From NCBI GenBank assembly GCA_033816765.1, contig CM066296.1:434001-498000 (forward strand): a DNA stretch of 64,000 bases. The letters are read 5' to 3'. The stretch comes from Nothopassalora personata (lineage: Eukaryota; Ascomycota; Dothideomycetes; Mycosphaerellales; Mycosphaerellaceae). The notes beneath the pieces are model-generated. The model worked only from the letters and a program-made list of their open reading frames with translations. It was not told the DNA's origin and ran no database searches. Both the position numbers and the translations under genes were made by a program. Below are positions 22,395-33,056 of this stretch, in pieces (the first letter of the stretch is position 1; every line of letters begins with the position of its first letter).

Positions 22395-25300
22395 TCACAC
22401 ACCAGAGTAAACAGAATCCGCCAACCACTCATCCTGCGCGCCGCGGCCTTCCCTCTTCTTGACGGTCCGTGTGCTGAAAGAGCGGAAGAGCTCGCCACCA
22501 CGAGCAAAGAAATGTCGAAGTTTCTCGCCGAAGCGCTTGATGTGGAATTCCGTCTTGCTCATGCCAACACCATCGTATGTGTGAGCACGACTACCGGCCT
22601 CCAGTCGAGCCCCTGCCATGGAGCCAGCATCGTATGCAGTGTTGTCGTCAAAGGACTGGCCCCGCACCTGTTCGACACGAACCTGCTTGCCCTTGCCCTT
22701 GAAGCCAGTCAGCCGCTTGCGGAATGAAGCAGTACGATCGCGATCAGAGCTGTTGTCGGAGAAGAAGGACCGAACCTCATCCAAGTTGAAGCTAGCAGGT
22801 GGAGTGAGTGCGCTCGTGGGATAGCGATCTCCAGGCTTGTGAGACAGCTGAGACTGACGAGTCGAAGTGCTGCGACCGAGAGACGACTTGCCGAGCGTCT
22901 TCGTGGCATCATCGTCGGTCGTGAGACCAGACAGTCCAGTCTTGAACTTCTTCGAGATGGAACCAATGATGGAACGTTTGGAATGCTGTCGTCGATGAGA
23001 TGGACTGACACCGGTGAGCTGTTCGGTTGTGATGGATGCGCTGGATGGTAAATTGTTCGTGGTGATAGAGCCAATGTCAATGCCCTGCTCGGTGGGATCG
23101 AGAGGCTTGGTGAGATCTAGAGACTTGGTGCGACGTTCACGAAGCACCTCGCTGACGAAAGAGTTGCGAGTGTGGGCGACCGACGGCACAGAAAGGTCGA
23201 TGTCAACTTTGCTCCCCCAAGGGTAGTTGTCATCATTGTTCCAAGGTCGGCTGGCTCCCGACATCACCATCGAACGCTTGCCATTTCGCGTAATTGGGTT
23301 CATTTCCTTGGGTAGCATCTGTGCGACCTCTTCCTCGGTGGTCGGTGCTTGGGCTCGCAATACCACAGACATCGGTCGTGATAGATCTGATGGCGCCGAG
23401 GCCGAACCGCTGAGGTAAGGCTGCTTGCCGTCTGTCGCATTGGGTGGTAGACCATCTACTGAAGTCGACTCAGGTAGTGGAGGCAACTCTTTGTTCAGGC
23501 TGGCTCTGCTCATGCGAGGTGCAATTGAGTCGTGCGTGCCATTCTTGACGATCTCTTCAGCTCGCTCGGCAAGAGTGCGGAAGCCGGCTGAGGTGCGGTT
23601 GGTCATGACAGTATCAGGACGAGCGAGTTCTGTGCTGAGTCGATGCAAGCTTTCTCGATCGGCCTTGAAGATAGTGTCGAGCTGGAAGTTCGACAGATTG
23701 CGCAAACCTGGGATGAGTTCCGACAGCCGGTCTGACAGGCCACCGACAGTGGGTATGGACAGTCGGCTTGCCTGTTGGGCGACATTCAGGAAGTCTTCAG
23801 GCGATAGAGGACGCTTGTCAGGCTCAACACCCTCGACTTGTGTTGTTTCTTGAATCTGAAGAGCAGGTACAAGGGCTTTCTCGTGGTCTTCTTCCAGTTC
23901 TGCCTCTGTCTCGGACTCTTCTTCACTGACAGCCGGCTGATCCAGGAAGCTGAACTCTTCGGGCTTGCTGAAGAAGCTGGTGTATCGCTCTCGTAGAGGC
24001 TCAGTGCTGTGTGGACGTTGTGGCGAAGGGCAGTAGATGCCAGTGAAATCACGGCGACGTACCATCTCCGTCGACGTGGTCGTGCGGCACTCGAGGGCTT
24101 CATTGAGCCGATCGATGAGATCGGTCCGGCTGAAGTTGAGAGATGGCAAATCTCGAGTGTCTCCAAGAGGACGATTGTGCTGACGAGCCTGGCGTCTAGC
24201 TTTGGCCTTGTCGGCAGACTCTTGTAGACGGCGCTCCTGCATGGCTTTCACTGCCGCTATCCGGGCAGGCAGAGGAAATGCAGCACCGCTTGACGATCGC
24301 CTATGAGAAGAGATGCTCATGTCCTCAACAGACTCTTCTTTCAGGCCGGGAAGGTGCGTGCTCCCAAAACGATTGTGCATGCTGTTGCCATTGCCGCCAT
24401 TGGTGAAGCGGAAATCCAGACCTCCTTCGCGAGATGAGAGACTTGAGTCGGTGGTAGCAGGTGACGGCTTCCTGATGATAGACTTGCCTTTGCTCGCGGC
24501 GGCCTCGCTACTTGGCTGAAGCTGACGATACGGCTCAGTCTTCTTCGTGATGTTCAGTGGCGCTACCAATTCATCAGCAAACGTGACCGAGCTTCGTCGC
24601 GCGGCCTTCAAGTCTGCAGTCAGGGCATTTTGCTGGCCCAGGGCCACATCATGTCTGAATCTGCTGTCTGGCGTCGAGCTGGGCGAAACCTCCACGATCT
24701 GTGGCTTGCCGATCGAAATCGAGCCGTGTGGGAGCGAGAATCGAACAGCAATGTCGGTAACCATGTCGGAAGCACTGGTCAGAGTCGTGTCGCCGACGGT
24801 GCTGATGTCACCTGGTAAGGAGAATCGGTTGGTGTTGGTCGTACTGTTGTCAGTGGCCATCGCTCGTGGCCTTAGCTGTACACTCTTGGAATACGTCTTT
24901 GGAGTACGTGGAGTCGGCGGAGGCAGGTTCTCATCGGGTTGCAGGGGCTCTGGCTCGTTGCGCGTGTCGAAGTTCGTCGCATCTGTCTTGTCCAACATGC
25001 TGACATTGAGCGTTTCATCGATGTTGAGCGTCTGTGTTTGGACTGGGCTCACAGCAGAGCTTCTCTTGATCTCTTCACCTGGTAACAAAGGACTGACGGG
25101 ACTCCTGTCCATGTCACGGTCCAGCTCGGGATTGACGGGCGTATGATCGAAGTTCCGGTCCAAATCAGCGGCCGTTGCGGGAGGTTCTGGCGTTGGTGAT
25201 TCCTTGATATGGGACAAGTGTTCCCCGGAAGTCTGCTTCGAGGATTGCTCTTGTAGAGTCATGGTATCGGCATCGAGCGCCAAAGGATCCCGAGACTGTG

Positions 25301-27570
25301 TCTCCTCAGAAGCGACTGTGGTGTCAACGGCACGCGAGAAGCGCATGGCATAGTCAATACCGGTCGGAGGAGTTGCAGGAATCGATTGCGTCTCAGAGAC
25401 GGAGCCATGCTGGTCAGCAAAGTCCACGGCATCGACTTCTTCTGAAACATCAGGCTTGGGGTCTTCTGTAGCTGTCTGTGCCTCCTGTTGCTCCGCGTCG
25501 AACTGCTTCTGAAGCTGCACCATAAGATGAGTCGTGGTGTCATCGACCTGCATCTGTGTATTGTCCACGCTTGAAGGACCCAGTTCAGCCTTGACCATCG
25601 CCCGTGTGATAGGGCGAGATTGACGTTGAGGTGCCTCAATTGCTTCGAGCTCAGGCAGCTTGACAGGGGAGGCTGGCAGTTCAACAGGTGCATCAAACTC
25701 TTCGATGAGCGTGAAGCGAGGTGTCTCGTTGGCGGCGAGCTCGTGATAGTCAACCAGTTCAGAGACATCCTCTTGATCCTGATCAACGTCAAGCTTACCG
25801 GCATACTGGCGACTAGCATTCTCGTGCTCCTGTCGAGCAGCAGCGGCAGCCTCTGCGGCCGCCTTTGACTCCAACATGGCTCTGACACGCTGCACGAAGC
25901 CTGTCTGAGGTGGTACCGAAGGATGAGGTACGTCCATATCGGGCTCATGGATAGGTCTTTCGAGGCCATCAGCATAGTCAAAGTACTTGGCTGGCAGTAC
26001 CGGTTCGCTCGAGGAATCTGGCAAGTCAACGAGATCTGGATTGATGAAAGCTGGATCAACCATGACTTGGATCGTGGTCTGGTCTTTCGGTGTTGGCGGA
26101 TTGGAAGACGTCGGCGCCGATGAGGATGATGCAGGATCTGAGCCGGAAGGTCCGCCATCTGTCATTGGGGTGTCTGGGCGGCGAGGCAACATACGGGCCA
26201 TGCGTGCAGCATTGTGGAACTTGTGATGAGCCTGCGGGTTGACAGTCGGTGGCGGGCCGTGATATCCAGGGTGCTGAGGAGGACCGTACGGGCTGTAGCC
26301 GGGTCTGGAAGGACCGTAGTAAGCTGGCTGAGGCGGGTACTGTCCAGGCGGCGGCTGCATGACGTGTTGCGGTGGAGGCATCATAGGCTGTGCCATTTGA
26401 TGGTGCATACCAGGTGCCGGTGCTGGACGCATCGGCCCAGAACGATAGCTGTATGGATTCGGAACGTATCCAGGTCCTGGTCCTGGGCTGCTGTTGACAG
26501 CTGCTGCCGGCGGTGGTGGCCCAACGTGGAGATGGACAGGATCAGGCCCGTAAGGATTGTAGTCACCACCATATGCATGATACGGCTGGACAGGTGGAGG
26601 ATGAGAGCCTGCGACGGGCATTCTCCTCGGCATTGGCTGACCACCTGGCATTGGTGCGTATCCGTCACTCAGAGCGGGCGACGGCGATCGGAAGCCGGGA
26701 CGCTTGAGTCTTGTTGGGTACACAAACTGACGATTGTCCGGCATAGGAGGAACTGGTCCGGGCGGCATGCGAGCCGAACGGCGTGGCTCATGGCCTTGGC
26801 TCCTCAAACTTGTGGCGGATCGATGCCTGGGAAGCGGATGAGCTGGGGGAGCTGAGGTCATCGAGTACGACCGAGGGTCTCTGGTATCTGGAGTCGGTGG
26901 CATTGGCTCGAGTGGTGGCTTGCCAAGATGTCCGTTTAGTGGTAGGGAAGGTGGCATGCTCTGCAAGCTGGTGAAGGAACCCCGACGCTGGGTGGTGGAA
27001 GTGTTATCCCATTGAGAGCTAACTCGTGATGTCTGAGATGGTGCATAGCTGTGGTTGGAGAAAGCGCCGGAAGTATGGTGTTGTGAGGGTCTAGACCCGT
27101 GGCCCCGTCTCTGCTGAGTTGCTCGGGGCATAGAAGGCAGCCGTGACGTGTTGAATGAAAGGGCGCCAATGTCGCCAGTATCGGTTGATGTCTTAAGCAT
27201 ACTGAGGACGCCCGCGTTGGACAGCGTATCGTTCGGAGGCATGCTGGGTGGGGGTGATCTGACCGCTGAGCGTGAGGCTCCCGTCGCACCGGAGACGTTG
27301 CTGGCACGGCTGTTGCGGCCGCTGACGCTGGAGACGTTGTCAGTGAAAGGCATTGTGCCGCCTCTCGAAGCGTGTAGTGAACGAGGGACAAGACCAAGAC
27401 GTGCTATCCAAATGAGCAAGAAGACCAGAAGACTGGCGAGAAATGCGATGTGGTATGGGTGGTGGGTGAGGAGAGAAGACAAGATCGCGAGGGCGAGCGA
27501 GGAAGTGTCTGTTGATGGGAGGGGCCAATACGTGCCTGCCATGTGATGATGATGATGATGATGATGATGA

Positions 27571-27605
<35 letters not shown>

Positions 27606-27698
27606 CTGCCACCTTGGAGCGCGCTTGCGAGCTGTGTGTGAGCTGGTGAGCAGTTGCGACGATCGGCGGTGAGAGAGTCGGACTTGCCTCGTCGTCAT
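22395..27698 (-). CDS. Very large, mostly disordered protein with one N-terminal membrane segment; function unknown
   Basis: One uninterrupted frame of about 1767 residues from the ATG at 27698, or 1715 from the ATG at 27542. Between the two starts lie an Arg-rich leader and perfect Gln10 and His10 tracts from microsatellites, so the later start is quite possible. Just after 27542 a hydrophobic helix (IAFLASLLVFLLIWIARLGLV) is the only likely membrane span. The following ~450 residues are rich in Ser, Pro, Gly, Met and Tyr (PPPPP, YGPSRPGYSPYGPP), and the rest is Ser/Thr/Glu-rich with many SP/TP sites. The last ~400 residues look more conserved in style (NDDNYPWGSKVDIDLSVP; SHRRQHSKRSIIGSISKKFK). 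I do not recognise a domain. It could be a membrane-anchored cytoskeletal or signalling scaffold, but that is a guess. Confidence 0.75.
27545..27603. repeat. Adjacent GAT and GCT trinucleotide microsatellites
   Basis: About nine to ten GAT units run directly into about ten GCT units. On the minus strand these read CAG/CAT, encoding Gln and His tracts just before the second candidate start of the large protein. Confidence 0.9.
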
Positions 27699-28311
27699 AC
27701 GATCGATGCGAGCCACTTCGAAAGCCCGTAGGCGACGACGACAAACACAATCGAGGCGACGAAGACGAGGGGCACGTCTGCCATGTACTGGGCGACAGGT
27801 GATGATGGCGCGACGGTCGATTGGTGGCGTGGGCGTGGGCGTGGGCGGTCGGCGTCGCGTCGGGGCATTGCGTCTTCTGGTGGACGGCTTCCTGAGTTGT
27901 CTTCGTTAGGGAGCTTCTCGTATTGTTCATCTGATTTGATTGTGTTGCTCTGGCATAGTGAGTCGAGGCTACCGAATAGATCAGCCTCGCAGGCGTAGGT
28001 CGGTTAGCGGTCTCGTGGCAGCCACGATCTGTTGCGTGCAGGAAGCAAAATACATGAGACATGATGTGCCCGCCGGCGCGCCTTCCATACGGTAAGCTGT
28101 GCTTGCCACATTGACATATGCACAGAACGCGTCACAGAAACACGACCAAAAGTGGAACCGGCTCACAGATCGGGGCGAGTCAAACCAATCTAAGCCTGAT
28201 ACTTGCGCTCATCCGGGTATCTCGTGCTACCCACGCGCCACCACGCGCCTGCCATGCCTGTTGAACCGTTCTTGCTATCCTTGGCAGGCTCCCCGCTGCG
28301 CATGTTCCCCT
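27699..28311. other. Intergenic, upstream of the large unknown gene and downstream of SEC14
   Basis: A GGGCGT tandem run lies near 27830-27850. A 240-codon open frame on the minus strand (to 28062) overlaps this area but is an out-of-frame shadow rich in Ser/His from the microsatellites. No other gene was seen. Confidence 0.5.
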
Positions 28312-29453
28312 CTATTGTGGTGCCGGCACTGCCTCTCCGACTGGCTGTTTTTGGCCGTCTGGTGCACTTGCTACGCCATTCGCTGGCTGACCCTCTCCGA
28401 CGTGGCTCTCGGTCGCTGGAATCGTGTCGTCCTTGCGAGGCTTCGCCCACTGTGGATCTTGCCCTGTAGTAGAAGCAGTCAGTATGCTGCTCTGTCGTGT
28501 TCGCCTTATGTTCTGCAAAATGACCACTTACATGGACCATCATCGCTCAAAGCACATCCACCGGGGCATGAGCACTTTCCGCCAAACTCGGATGGCAAGT
28601 TCTCAGCGGGTACCTGTTCCAACACCTCCTTCTGGTAGCTGGAACCCAAGACGTGGATCTTCGCGACCGTAACCGGATCCAGGAACCTCTTAACGACCGC
28701 AAATATGCTGCTGAAACCCCATGGTGTGTTGATCAGGTACATCTTGCCCAGTCGCTCCGGATAGTAGTTCTGGCTGATAGCCGACGCCTTCTGGATGTAC
28801 CCGTACACTTGTCCTGCCTTGGACAATCCGACGCCCTTGAAGTCCATGATTGTGCAGCAGGTCTCGAGGAGGTGTCCAGCCTTGCGTGAGCAAGCGGGTA
28901 GGCGCGGGTCGGCCATCTTCTCGTACTCGACGACCAAGTTCTGCAGCATGCGCTCATCCGTGGTGATGGCTCGCATCTTTTCTAGGTCGATCTTGCCGAA
29001 CTGCTCGATGTACACGGGTCGTCCGTCCTTGTCGGTCTTGTGGTAGTATTGTGGGTAGTATGCCATGATCTGTGGCTTCTCCTTGTAGTCGAAGTTCTTT
29101 ACGAGCTGGTCTACACCGCCCCCAAACTCGTTCCGCCATTTCTCGCAGTCGACGAACCTTTGCAAGCCACGTCAGTACGCCTCGTTCGCTCAGTATCGTT
29201 CATTTACTCACATGATCTTTGCGTTCTCCACGTTGAACTTGCGGGCTCTGAGGAACCGCAAGAGAGTCAGTGTGTCCAAGTTCTTCTTGTACCCTGCCTG
29301 CTCGAGCATCGTCCGTAGCTGGAATACAGCCGCATCCTGCTCCTTTGTGGTGTGACCTGGGTGACCTGGCTGTGGGTGAGGCGCGGTAGTAGGGTAGTCG
29401 TAGTGGTCATATTTGGGATCGAGCTCCATGTGCGGATTCTGGTGGTCTGCCAT
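28312..29453 (-). CDS. SEC14: Sec14 phosphatidylinositol/phosphatidylcholine transfer protein
   Basis: Three exons, 29453-29212, 29157-28532 and 28463-28312, give 339 residues. Introns are 54 and 68 nt with GTGAGT and GTAAGT donors; the phases join NAKIM to FVDCEKWR and DDGP to WQDP. Sec14 exchanges PtdIns and PtdCho and keeps Golgi diacylglycerol levels fit for secretory-vesicle budding. The CRAL-TRIO N-terminal helices ([16 protein letters not shown]) and the lipid-binding core ([49 protein letters not shown]) are all in place. The start at 29453 gives [21 protein letters not shown], the usual filamentous-fungal beginning. The short final exon is polar and poorly conserved, as in relatives. 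Confidence 0.94.
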
Positions 29454-29918
29454 GCCGGGCACGGTGATTGACTTGTTCCTGTCTATAGTTGTCGTCGGTC
29501 AGCTTGTCTAGGTGGTAGGGTTTCGGTCTTGTAGTGGGAGTGGGAGGCTGTTAGAGAACAGGTGATAACTGGTCGTTGGCAGTTAATTTGTTCATCCTCC
29601 AGGAGCAAGATGATGCTGGAAATGCGGGCGGCGGGATGAGCTGCGCCACGTTTCCAATTGGTCCCTGCGGGATCCACATCGGCCACACGAAGAGAACGTG
29701 CGGTCAAGACTGGTCACGTCGTCTTCTTGGACACGATGACAGAAGGCTTTACATCCAATGCTGGTAGAGCGGCGCTTACATCATGTGTTGCTTGCATTAC
29801 TACGCTAATCAGCTGGGCTAGACTCGCCGTAGCTGCCATGTCCATCCGTGTCCTGCCGTACACATCATGTTACCCTGCATGAGACCGCGTCACACACGCG
29901 CCTCCGGTCATTACAATA
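29454..29918. other. Intergenic, SEC14 upstream region
   Basis: This carries the SEC14 promoter and the 3' end of the next minus-strand gene. A leader intron before the SEC14 ATG is possible (an acceptor-like TAGACAG lies just upstream), but this was not established. Nothing else was seen. Confidence 0.4.
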
Positions 29919-31898
29919 TCATCCTTGGAATTGCGCTCCCAACACCAGCTTAGGGTCGACCTCACTGAGTGGCATCAGCTTGCCCACCATCTTCGAGATG
30001 CTCCGATCTGGGAAGCGATAGTCTCGCGCGTGGCCAGACTTGCGACCTTGCTTATTACTGTACTGCTTCGCCAACGTCTCGAGGACTCCACCTTCGACTT
30101 CGTACACGTCGGTGATTGCACCGCTGCGGCGCTTGTTGAGCTCTGCCTCGGACTCGTCGATTATCTCCTGTATGTAGGCATCCTCAAAGCCCTCTCTCGA
30201 CTCGAAGGTGACCTGGCACGCCGCGGGGATGCGCTCCAGGATCTGCTCCAGGATCCAACCCTTCGAGTCGGTTGTTTGCTTCTCGTACTCCCTCTCGATT
30301 ACAGAGATGCGAAGGCTCTTGAGACTGGTCAAAAGTTGTAGCTGCTTCCACGGCAGTTGAGAGAACCATGCTGCCTCGAAGCCTGATCTGTCGGCCGCGT
30401 TGCAAACCAGCATCAAGGAAGTAAGTCTTGACAAGAGACTTTCTGGTAGAAGGCGCTGCGAAACGACCAGGGTGCTCGTATGAAGGACAACAGTCGCACA
30501 GACTGTATTCTCCTCATACATGATCTGCTTCGCCTCCTCGTAAATCTGCTGGCATACGCCTAAAATGCTAGGACTGCACTCGCTTAGTTTGTAATAGTTC
30601 GCTCCGCAGGAGTTTCTGGAGACTGTATGAGGATAGATCACGTCTTTGTGACGACGGCGGTCTGCCGTGTATGCGTACTGGATCCTCGTTAGACCAATGT
30701 GCCCATCTCTGGCAAGTAGCAATCGATAAATGATGTTTCGCATCTCAGCTGGGAGCTCCAGGAAACGGAACGGTTTGAAGACCGACGCAGGAGATGCAGA
30801 GGCACAGAATTCTTGAGAGCTTGCGTGGTCCTCTACTTCACCATCCGCTACGTCTTCCTCCGGCGCTTCCTCTTCATCCTCCGCGTCCTGCTCTACGCTG
30901 CCCTCGTGGTAAGATGGAGGCTCGTCTGCATAAGCAGTCTCGAGAGCGTCCAACCCGTCATCAGCCCAACTGGCAACATCAGCAATTTCGCCAATATCGT
31001 CTGGCATGCTGCGTAGTGTGATCAAAGCCGCAACCACATCGCCTTGGCTGAGCCCATTATAGAATAGATCGGTGATGTGAGCTGCCAAAACTTTTGCTCC
31101 CTCGGGATATGTGACAACAGCTCCTTGCAGAATCCTCACGGCAAGCGCGGCCACAAATGCGGCAATACGCGGATGGTTTCTCGGGAACTTGATGTGAGGC
31201 TCCAGGCTGCTGGGTGGGGAATGCGGCGCTGAAGGAGCGGTGGTGTCTGCGGAAGTTTGCGTTGATGCTGCACCGGCATCGGCAACTTGCTCACTGGAGG
31301 CAGGCTCTGCCGCAGTGGTCGTTGGTAAATTAGTCGTCTTCGTGTAAGGCGGTACTGTAGGCAGTCTCGCTCGCACAGCCGCATCGAACAGCAGGCGAGC
31401 GAAGCGGACCACCTCTGGATGCGTCTTTTCAACTTCCTGCAGACCAGATAGGATTGCAGGGACACCAGAGGTCACATTCCCCTCAATGACATCTTTCACC
31501 ACTTGATCACCAGCAATGTCTGCACATCCCCAAACCGCAGGCCTGTTCTTCGCAAATCGCACGAGTGCTTTCGAGAGTGGATCAGTGGCAGCTGGTAGTG
31601 ATACGGCGTCCAAGCCATCGTTGTTTCGGAACGACCGTAGTCCATTGAGCTGAAGTCGTGATTGCCCTGGGCCAAAGAAGCTAGAGGCGCTGCCACCAAA
31701 TGAAGGCGTTGGCGCTGGCTGTCGGCTGCTGAGCTGTGGGCTCGAGCCCAGACCAAAGGACATCGGCGTAGTACCGAATGGAGATGCAGGTAGGTGCGTG
31801 GTCTGGGTGAAGCCTGACGTCGCGCTGGACGCGAAGGATGAGAATGAACTGGGAATTTCTAAAGGTGGCGGAGGCGTCCCAGTAAAGTCGAACGGCAT
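29919..31898 (-). CDS. F-box-like hypothetical protein with low-complexity N-terminus
   Basis: A single frame of 659 residues from the ATG at 31898. The first ~90 residues are Pro/Ser/Phe/Gly-rich with FG-like phrases (SFGLGSS, SFGGSASSFFG). Residues ~95-330 contain two alpha-helical blocks separated by a Thr/Ala/Pro linker and an acidic patch (DAEDEEEAPEEDVADGEVED). From about residue 375 comes FRFLELPAEMRNIIYRLLL, the F-box-like/2EXR-type opening seen in many fungal proteins, followed by ILGVCQQIYEEAKQIMYEENTV. This second motif, conserved in that group, resembles the 'bad luck in cell plate' family pattern. Ubiquitin-ligase adaptor activity is only inference. The first half is unassigned. 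Confidence 0.7.
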   Translation of the reverse strand: MPFDFTGTPPPPLEIPSSFSSFASSATSGFTQTTHLPASPFGTTPMSFGLGSSPQLSSRQPAPTPSFGGSASSFFGPGQSRLQLNGLRSFRNNDGLDAVSLPAATDPLSKALVRFAKNRPAVWGCADIAGDQVVKDVIEGNVTSGVPAILSGLQEVEKTHPEVVRFARLLFDAAVRARLPTVPPYTKTTNLPTTTAAEPASSEQVADAGAASTQTSADTTAPSAPHSPPSSLEPHIKFPRNHPRIAAFVAALAVRILQGAVVTYPEGAKVLAAHITDLFYNGLSQGDVVAALITLRSMPDDIGEIADVASWADDGLDALETAYADEPPSYHEGSVEQDAEDEEEAPEEDVADGEVEDHASSQEFCASASPASVFKPFRFLELPAEMRNIIYRLLLARDGHIGLTRIQYAYTADRRRHKDVIYPHTVSRNSCGANYYKLSECSPSILGVCQQIYEEAKQIMYEENTVCATVVLHTSTLVVSQRLLPESLLSRLTSLMLVCNAADRSGFEAAWFSQLPWKQLQLLTSLKSLRISVIEREYEKQTTDSKGWILEQILERIPAACQVTFESREGFEDAYIQEIIDESEAELNKRRSGAITDVYEVEGGVLETLAKQYSNKQGRKSGHARDYRFPDRSISKMVGKLMPLSEVDPKLVLGAQFQG

Positions 31899-32105
31899 GT
31901 CGTGTGAGATGAGATGTAGCGTGTTGCGTGCGAGATGCCGTATTCGTTGATTGTTTTATGTGGGGCTGGTGAGAAGTAGTGGTTCGGAAGTTGGGATGAC
32001 CGCGGAAAGCGGGCTGAAGTTATGAACAAGCTCCAACGCGTCTTCGCACGCTAGTGACGTTTGTACAAGGGTTGGAGTGAATGGCCGTTTGCGAAGCGCC
32101 TATAT

Positions 32106-33056
32106 TCACGTGGCCGCCGCCTCTCCATCGCCTGACTTTCCATTCGTCTCTTTCGGAATCACTTTCAACGAGAAGTCCACGTGCTTCACTCCCTGATGAA
32201 TGCTCGATGAACTGATAATATCAATATCATCGCAAACATAATCCGCAACGTTCTCCTCCGTCAAACCACCGCTCACCTCAATCAATGCCCTCGCGTTCGC
32301 GCCTCTTCCCCACCTGTCCTTGAGATTCTTCGACGCCACCCTGACACCATCAGGCGTGAAGTTATCCAACATGACCACATCCGCGCCCGCCTTGATCGCT
32401 GTCTCGGCCTCCTCTTCGGTTTGGCACTCCACTTCAACTTTGACCGCAAAGCCACCCGACGCCTTCGCAGCTGCTACAGCAGTCGGAATCGAGCCTCCGC
32501 AAGCCCAGACGTGGTTGTCCTTGAGCATTGTCATCGCGCTCAAATCTTGCCTGTGCGGGTCACAGCCCCCTACCAACATCCCATACTTCTCCACCAGCCT
32601 GAATCCCGGCGTGGTCTTCCTCGTTCCCGCTAGCGTGTTCTTGTACCCAGCTTCCCTCAGCAATCGCAGCAGCGAATGCGCCTTCGTCGCAATCCCGGAG
32701 CACCTCGCAAGCAGATTCAGAGCCACCCTCTCGCCCAGTAGGACGCATCGGACTGGTCCCCGGACGGTCGCGATGTGCTGCTTTGCTTCCTGGCCGACGA
32801 AGTCACCTTCGCTAACAGACCACTCGACAGTGCAGTCGAGTTGCTTGAAGACTTCATCGAAGAAGGGCACGCCGGCGAGGACGCCTGCGCTCTTTGCCAG
32901 AAGCCTTGCTTCAGCTGGACCGTCACCGACGACGAAACCGCCGTAGTCGAAGCTTGGGGTGTCTTCCTCCAGCCAGAGGCCTACAGTCTTCTTCCAGGAT
33001 GGTGGTAGGAGGTTTGCTGGATTGCCGTGCTTTGGGGCGCCTTCGGTTATGGGCAT
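32106..33056 (-). CDS. BNA6: Nicotinate-nucleotide pyrophosphorylase (quinolinate phosphoribosyltransferase)
   Basis: A single exon of 316 residues from the ATG at 33056. The enzyme converts quinolinate plus PRPP to nicotinate mononucleotide, CO2 and pyrophosphate, the last dedicated step of de novo NAD synthesis from tryptophan (kynurenine pathway). Family motifs are clear: GERVALNLLARCSGIAT, AGTRKTTPGFRLVEKYGMLVGG with the Thr-Arg-Lys active-site group, HRQDLSAMTMLKDNH, VEVECQTEEEAETAIKAGADVVMLDN and the C-terminal EVSGGLTEENV. Length and order fit the fungal cytosolic enzyme. An inserted Gly/Arg-containing loop (DRWGRGANARAL) lies before the last barrel strands. The gene closes the housekeeping block before the decay-rich region. 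Confidence 0.95.
   Translation of the reverse strand: MPITEGAPKHGNPANLLPPSWKKTVGLWLEEDTPSFDYGGFVVGDGPAEARLLAKSAGVLAGVPFFDEVFKQLDCTVEWSVSEGDFVGQEAKQHIATVRGPVRCVLLGERVALNLLARCSGIATKAHSLLRLLREAGYKNTLAGTRKTTPGFRLVEKYGMLVGGCDPHRQDLSAMTMLKDNHVWACGGSIPTAVAAAKASGGFAVKVEVECQTEEEAETAIKAGADVVMLDNFTPDGVRVASKNLKDRWGRGANARALIEVSGGLTEENVADYVCDDIDIISSSSIHQGVKHVDFSLKVIPKETNGKSGDGEAAAT

Noticed and set aside
27340..28062. 240-codon minus frame overlapping the start of the large unknown gene
   Set aside because: Ser/His/Ala-rich composition comes from the microsatellites read out of frame. The other frame continues for 1700 codons.
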